Under the pieces are notes generated by a model. That model worked only from the letters and a program-made list of their open reading frames with translations, ran no database searches and was not told the DNA's origin. Position numbers and translations under genes: made by a program. 64,000 nt of DNA. Origin: Nocardia higoensis. GTDB taxonomy: Bacteria > Actinomycetota > Actinomycetes > Mycobacteriales > Mycobacteriaceae. Numbering within the stretch: position 1 is the stretch's first letter; each line of letters starts with the position of its first letter. Where the stretch lies: assembly GCF_015477835.1 (NCBI RefSeq), contig NZ_JADLQN010000003.1, forward strand, positions 1 to 64,000. The letters run 5' to 3'. Positions 61,958-64,000 of this stretch are shown here, piece after piece.

Positions 61958-62839
61958 ATGTGTTTGGTGCTGATCGGCTGGCGAGTCCATCCCGAATACC
62001 GGTTGGTCGTCGCGGCGAATCGCGACGAGTTCTACACCCGACCGGCCGAGTCCGCCCGGTGGTGGCCGGAGATTCCCGGCCTGCTCGCGGGCAGGGACGT
62101 GGGCGCGCTCGACCGCAGACCCGGCGATCCTCCCGGCACCTGGCTCGGGCTGTCCGGTCTCGGCCCGCGCAGCCGCTTCGCCGCGGTGACAAATGTGCGC
62201 AATCCGAACAACGAACGCACCGGCGCGCGCTCGCGTGGCGCGCTGCTGATGGATTTCCTGCGCGGAGCGCAGGATCGCAATCCGGCCCCGAACTTTCCCG
62301 GCCCCGGCCGCTACCTGACCGAGGTCGCGGGCGCGCCCGACGACTACAACGGCTACAACGTCCTGGTGTCGGATCTGGCCGAGTTGTGGTGGCACAGCAA
62401 CCGCAGCACCCGGCGCCCCCGGGCGCTGGCGCCCGGCTATCACGGACTCTCCAACGGCAGCTTCGTCACCTCGGCCGCACCGGAGCCGGGCGCGGCCGCC
62501 GCTGCCCCGGAACCCATCTGGCCGAAGGTCGGCGACGGGCTGGCCGAGCTGCGCAAGGTGATCGAATCCGATCCCGCCGCGATCGAGCGCTATTTCGACG
62601 TGCTCGCCGACCGCACCGAGGCGCCGGACGACCTGCTGCCCGACACCGGGGTCGGATACCGGATGGAGAAGGCCCTTTCGGCTCGTTTCATCGCCAACGA
62701 CCATCACGGCACCAGGGCGAGTACGGTGCTGCTGGTCCGCGAGGACGGTGGATTCGAGTTCGCCGAGCGCTCCTTCGCGACCTACGGCAGTCCGCTGGGC
62801 TCGGTCTCCCACACCGGAGAGCTGATACTGCCGGAGTAG
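61958..62839 (+). CDS. NRDE family protein (TANGO2-like)
   Basis: A 293-residue protein of the NRDE/TANGO2 family. The Met1-Cys2 start (MCLVLIGWRVHPEYRLVVAA) exposes the Cys that would be the N-terminal nucleophile after Met removal, followed by NRDEFYTRP, the name-giving motif, and TWLGLSGLGPRSRFAAVTN with NVRNP. Bacterial and human members are implicated in cofactor or haem and lipid homeostasis, but no firm reaction is assigned. It lies between two terminators, so it is probably monocistronic. The Ala/Pro loop EPGAAAAAPEP is a divergence seen only here by eye. Confidence 0.85.
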   Translation: MCLVLIGWRVHPEYRLVVAANRDEFYTRPAESARWWPEIPGLLAGRDVGALDRRPGDPPGTWLGLSGLGPRSRFAAVTNVRNPNNERTGARSRGALLMDFLRGAQDRNPAPNFPGPGRYLTEVAGAPDDYNGYNVLVSDLAELWWHSNRSTRRPRALAPGYHGLSNGSFVTSAAPEPGAAAAAPEPIWPKVGDGLAELRKVIESDPAAIERYFDVLADRTEAPDDLLPDTGVGYRMEKALSARFIANDHHGTRASTVLLVREDGGFEFAERSFATYGSPLGSVSHTGELILPE

Positions 62840-62884
62840 TCCCCGCCGCCGATCGGCGCGTTGCCCGAGACTTCCGAAACGCGA

Positions 62885-62916
62885 AAGGCCCGCTCCGACG
62901 ATGCGGAGCGGGCCTT
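62885..62916. terminator. Bidirectional hairpin terminator
   Basis: 13-bp perfect stem AAGGCCCGCTCCG / CGGAGCGGGCCTT with a 6-nt loop, between the convergent NRDE gene and the secreted-protein gene. Confidence 0.85.
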
Positions 62917-62938
62917 CGACCGGTTCGGTTCAGCCTGA

Positions 62939-63709
62939 TTACTTCGGCTGTTCGCCCTCCGCCGGCGGAGCGGGCTCGGCGGGCTTGTCGGCCCACATGC
63001 TGGTGCCCTCCGGGGCGTTGAAGGTCTCGATCAGCTGGACGCCCGCGGCGACCAGGGTCGGGCCGCCGACGGCGATGGTGCCCAGGATGCCACCGACGCC
63101 CGCGCCGGTGACCAGACCGGGGAGGCAACCGGCCGCGATGGTGGCGATGCAGCCGATGGCCGCACCCACGGCGGTGCCGACGAAGCCGCCGATCGCGGTG
63201 CCGATGCCGAACTTGCTGGAGAAGTCGTTCTGCGCGCGCTGGTTCTCTACCGGGGAGGCGACCGGCTTCACGGCCAGCGGCTGGTTGCCGAAGTTCAGGC
63301 CCGCCGGCTTCTCCGGGGTGATCTCGAGGACGGTGCCGTCCTCGCCGATCTCGGACTTCACCGGGATCGGCGTGCCGAGCACGTCGAACACCAGCGGGAG
63401 CTGGAGCACGACGTTGCCCGCGTCGTCCTTGATCTCGGCGATCTGGGTGGCGGGGACCGGGCTCACGGGCTCGGCGCCGGTGACCTCGTCACCCTCGGCC
63501 GCGCCCGGCTCGAGAGCCTTGTCCTGCTCCAGATCGACCAGCGAGAAGGTTCCCCCGCGCAGCTTCGTCACGATCGTCTGGTCGACCAGCTTCACCGAGT
63601 AGTCGATCTCGGGAGCCTCCGGTGCCGGCTCGGCGTGCGTCACTCCGGAGCCCACCGTCATAGCGCCGATGACCAGGGCGGCCGCAGCAGCGCTGTTCCG
63701 GAAATTCAA
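62939..63709 (-). CDS. Secreted Ala/Gly-rich protein, unknown function
   Basis: A 256-residue exported protein. A signal peptide runs to about residue 26 (AAAAALVIGAMTVGSGVTHA). The mature part begins EPAPEAPEIDYSVKLVDQTI. A conserved-looking region (NVVLQLPLVFDVLGTPIPVK) lies in the middle, and a glycine-zipper-like stretch near 170-215 (GTAIGGFVGTAVGAAIGCIA, then GCLPGLVTGAGVGGILGTIA) with two cysteines may insert in or coat membranes. The C-terminus is Pro/Glu-rich. The start codon is TTG, preceded by AGGACACAG. Similar proteins occur in nocardial genomes as hypotheticals; function unknown. Confidence 0.68.
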   Translation of the reverse strand: MNFRNSAAAAALVIGAMTVGSGVTHAEPAPEAPEIDYSVKLVDQTIVTKLRGGTFSLVDLEQDKALEPGAAEGDEVTGAEPVSPVPATQIAEIKDDAGNVVLQLPLVFDVLGTPIPVKSEIGEDGTVLEITPEKPAGLNFGNQPLAVKPVASPVENQRAQNDFSSKFGIGTAIGGFVGTAVGAAIGCIATIAAGCLPGLVTGAGVGGILGTIAVGGPTLVAAGVQLIETFNAPEGTSMWADKPAEPAPPAEGEQPK

Positions 63710-64000
63710 TTCTGTGTCCTATCCATCGGGGGTCACGACGGTCATCAGCACGCGCGAGAACTCACTCGATCCGAAATGTGGTCTATCACTTCGGATTCTC
63801 CCCGAGCAGCGTGGATGTGACCATTGCGAACAAGTCGTCGGTAGCGTAACCGACCGGACACCGAAATGCGATATAAGACACGAGATCACCCGACTGAGCC
63901 TGCCCTTACCTCTAGTGGCATGAACAGGCACCTTTACGGTGGACAAGGCCCGGAACACGCAGCCGGAACAGAATTGTGTGAGATCGATCACCAGCCCGAG
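63710..64000. other. Right-edge intergenic stretch without recognised genes
   Basis: About 290 bases between the TTG of the secreted-protein gene and the window edge. No coding frame with good start and codon pattern, RNA or strong hairpin is seen. It probably holds the promoter of the leftward gene. Confidence 0.5.

Overview
The window is high-GC actinobacterial DNA, most likely Nocardia or a close mycolic-acid-producing relative. This is inferred from gene content and gene order, not from a database search. The evidence is a dnaK-grpE-dnaJ-hspR operon with HspR (HAIR) operators, an iniBAC-like dynamin operon, an EmbR-like regulator, fused HadA/HadB-type dehydratases, an FprA-type reductase and a gene order resembling M. 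tuberculosis Rv0357c-Rv0385. No rRNA, tRNA, CRISPR array, insertion sequence, prophage or origin was recognised.

Left part (1-11.2 kb): miscellaneous metabolism. It holds the 3' part of fprA, an amidohydrolase, a LysE exporter, a DUF456 membrane protein, alpha-methylacyl-CoA racemase, a MocR/GntR-PLP regulator, an alkyltransferase, a PaaI thioesterase, a double-hotdog dehydratase, an alpha/beta hydrolase, a methyltransferase and two small proteins.

Centre (11.2-42.7 kb): a LuxR/AAA regulator, then a core block in the M. tuberculosis order: purA, Rv0358-like, site-2 protease (Rv0359), DUF3151 (Rv0360c), Rv0361-like, fba (Rv0363c), DedA (Rv0364), GH76 (Rv0365c), TrmH/SpoU (Rv0380c), pyrE (Rv0382c), Rv0383c-like, clpB (Rv0384c) and a type II flavohemoglobin (Rv0385). 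Window-specific genes interrupt it: a second HadA/HadB fusion, a DUF4185 possible arabinanase beside an embR-like gene, a fabH-yhhN-DUF4190 operon, and two further flavohemoglobin-like oxidoreductases.

Right part (43.0-64 kb): hspR-dnaJ-grpE-dnaK reads leftward with two HAIR-type operators. An iniB-iniA-iniC-like operon, also leftward, stands divergent to an operon encoding a membrane-anchored Hsp70-like protein, an IniR-like LAL regulator and a second membrane protein that keeps only an Hsp70 lobe-I-like N-terminus. The shared 330-bp intergenic region carries palindromes and a repeated motif. This dynamin/Hsp70-like/LuxR neighbourhood is the best candidate here for an under-described (envelope-stress) system. 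Two tandem secreted trypsin-like proteases, an NRDE/TANGO2 protein and a secreted protein close the window.

Most genes sit in short operons with ATGA/GTGA overlaps, and many convergent pairs are separated by strong GC-rich hairpin terminators.
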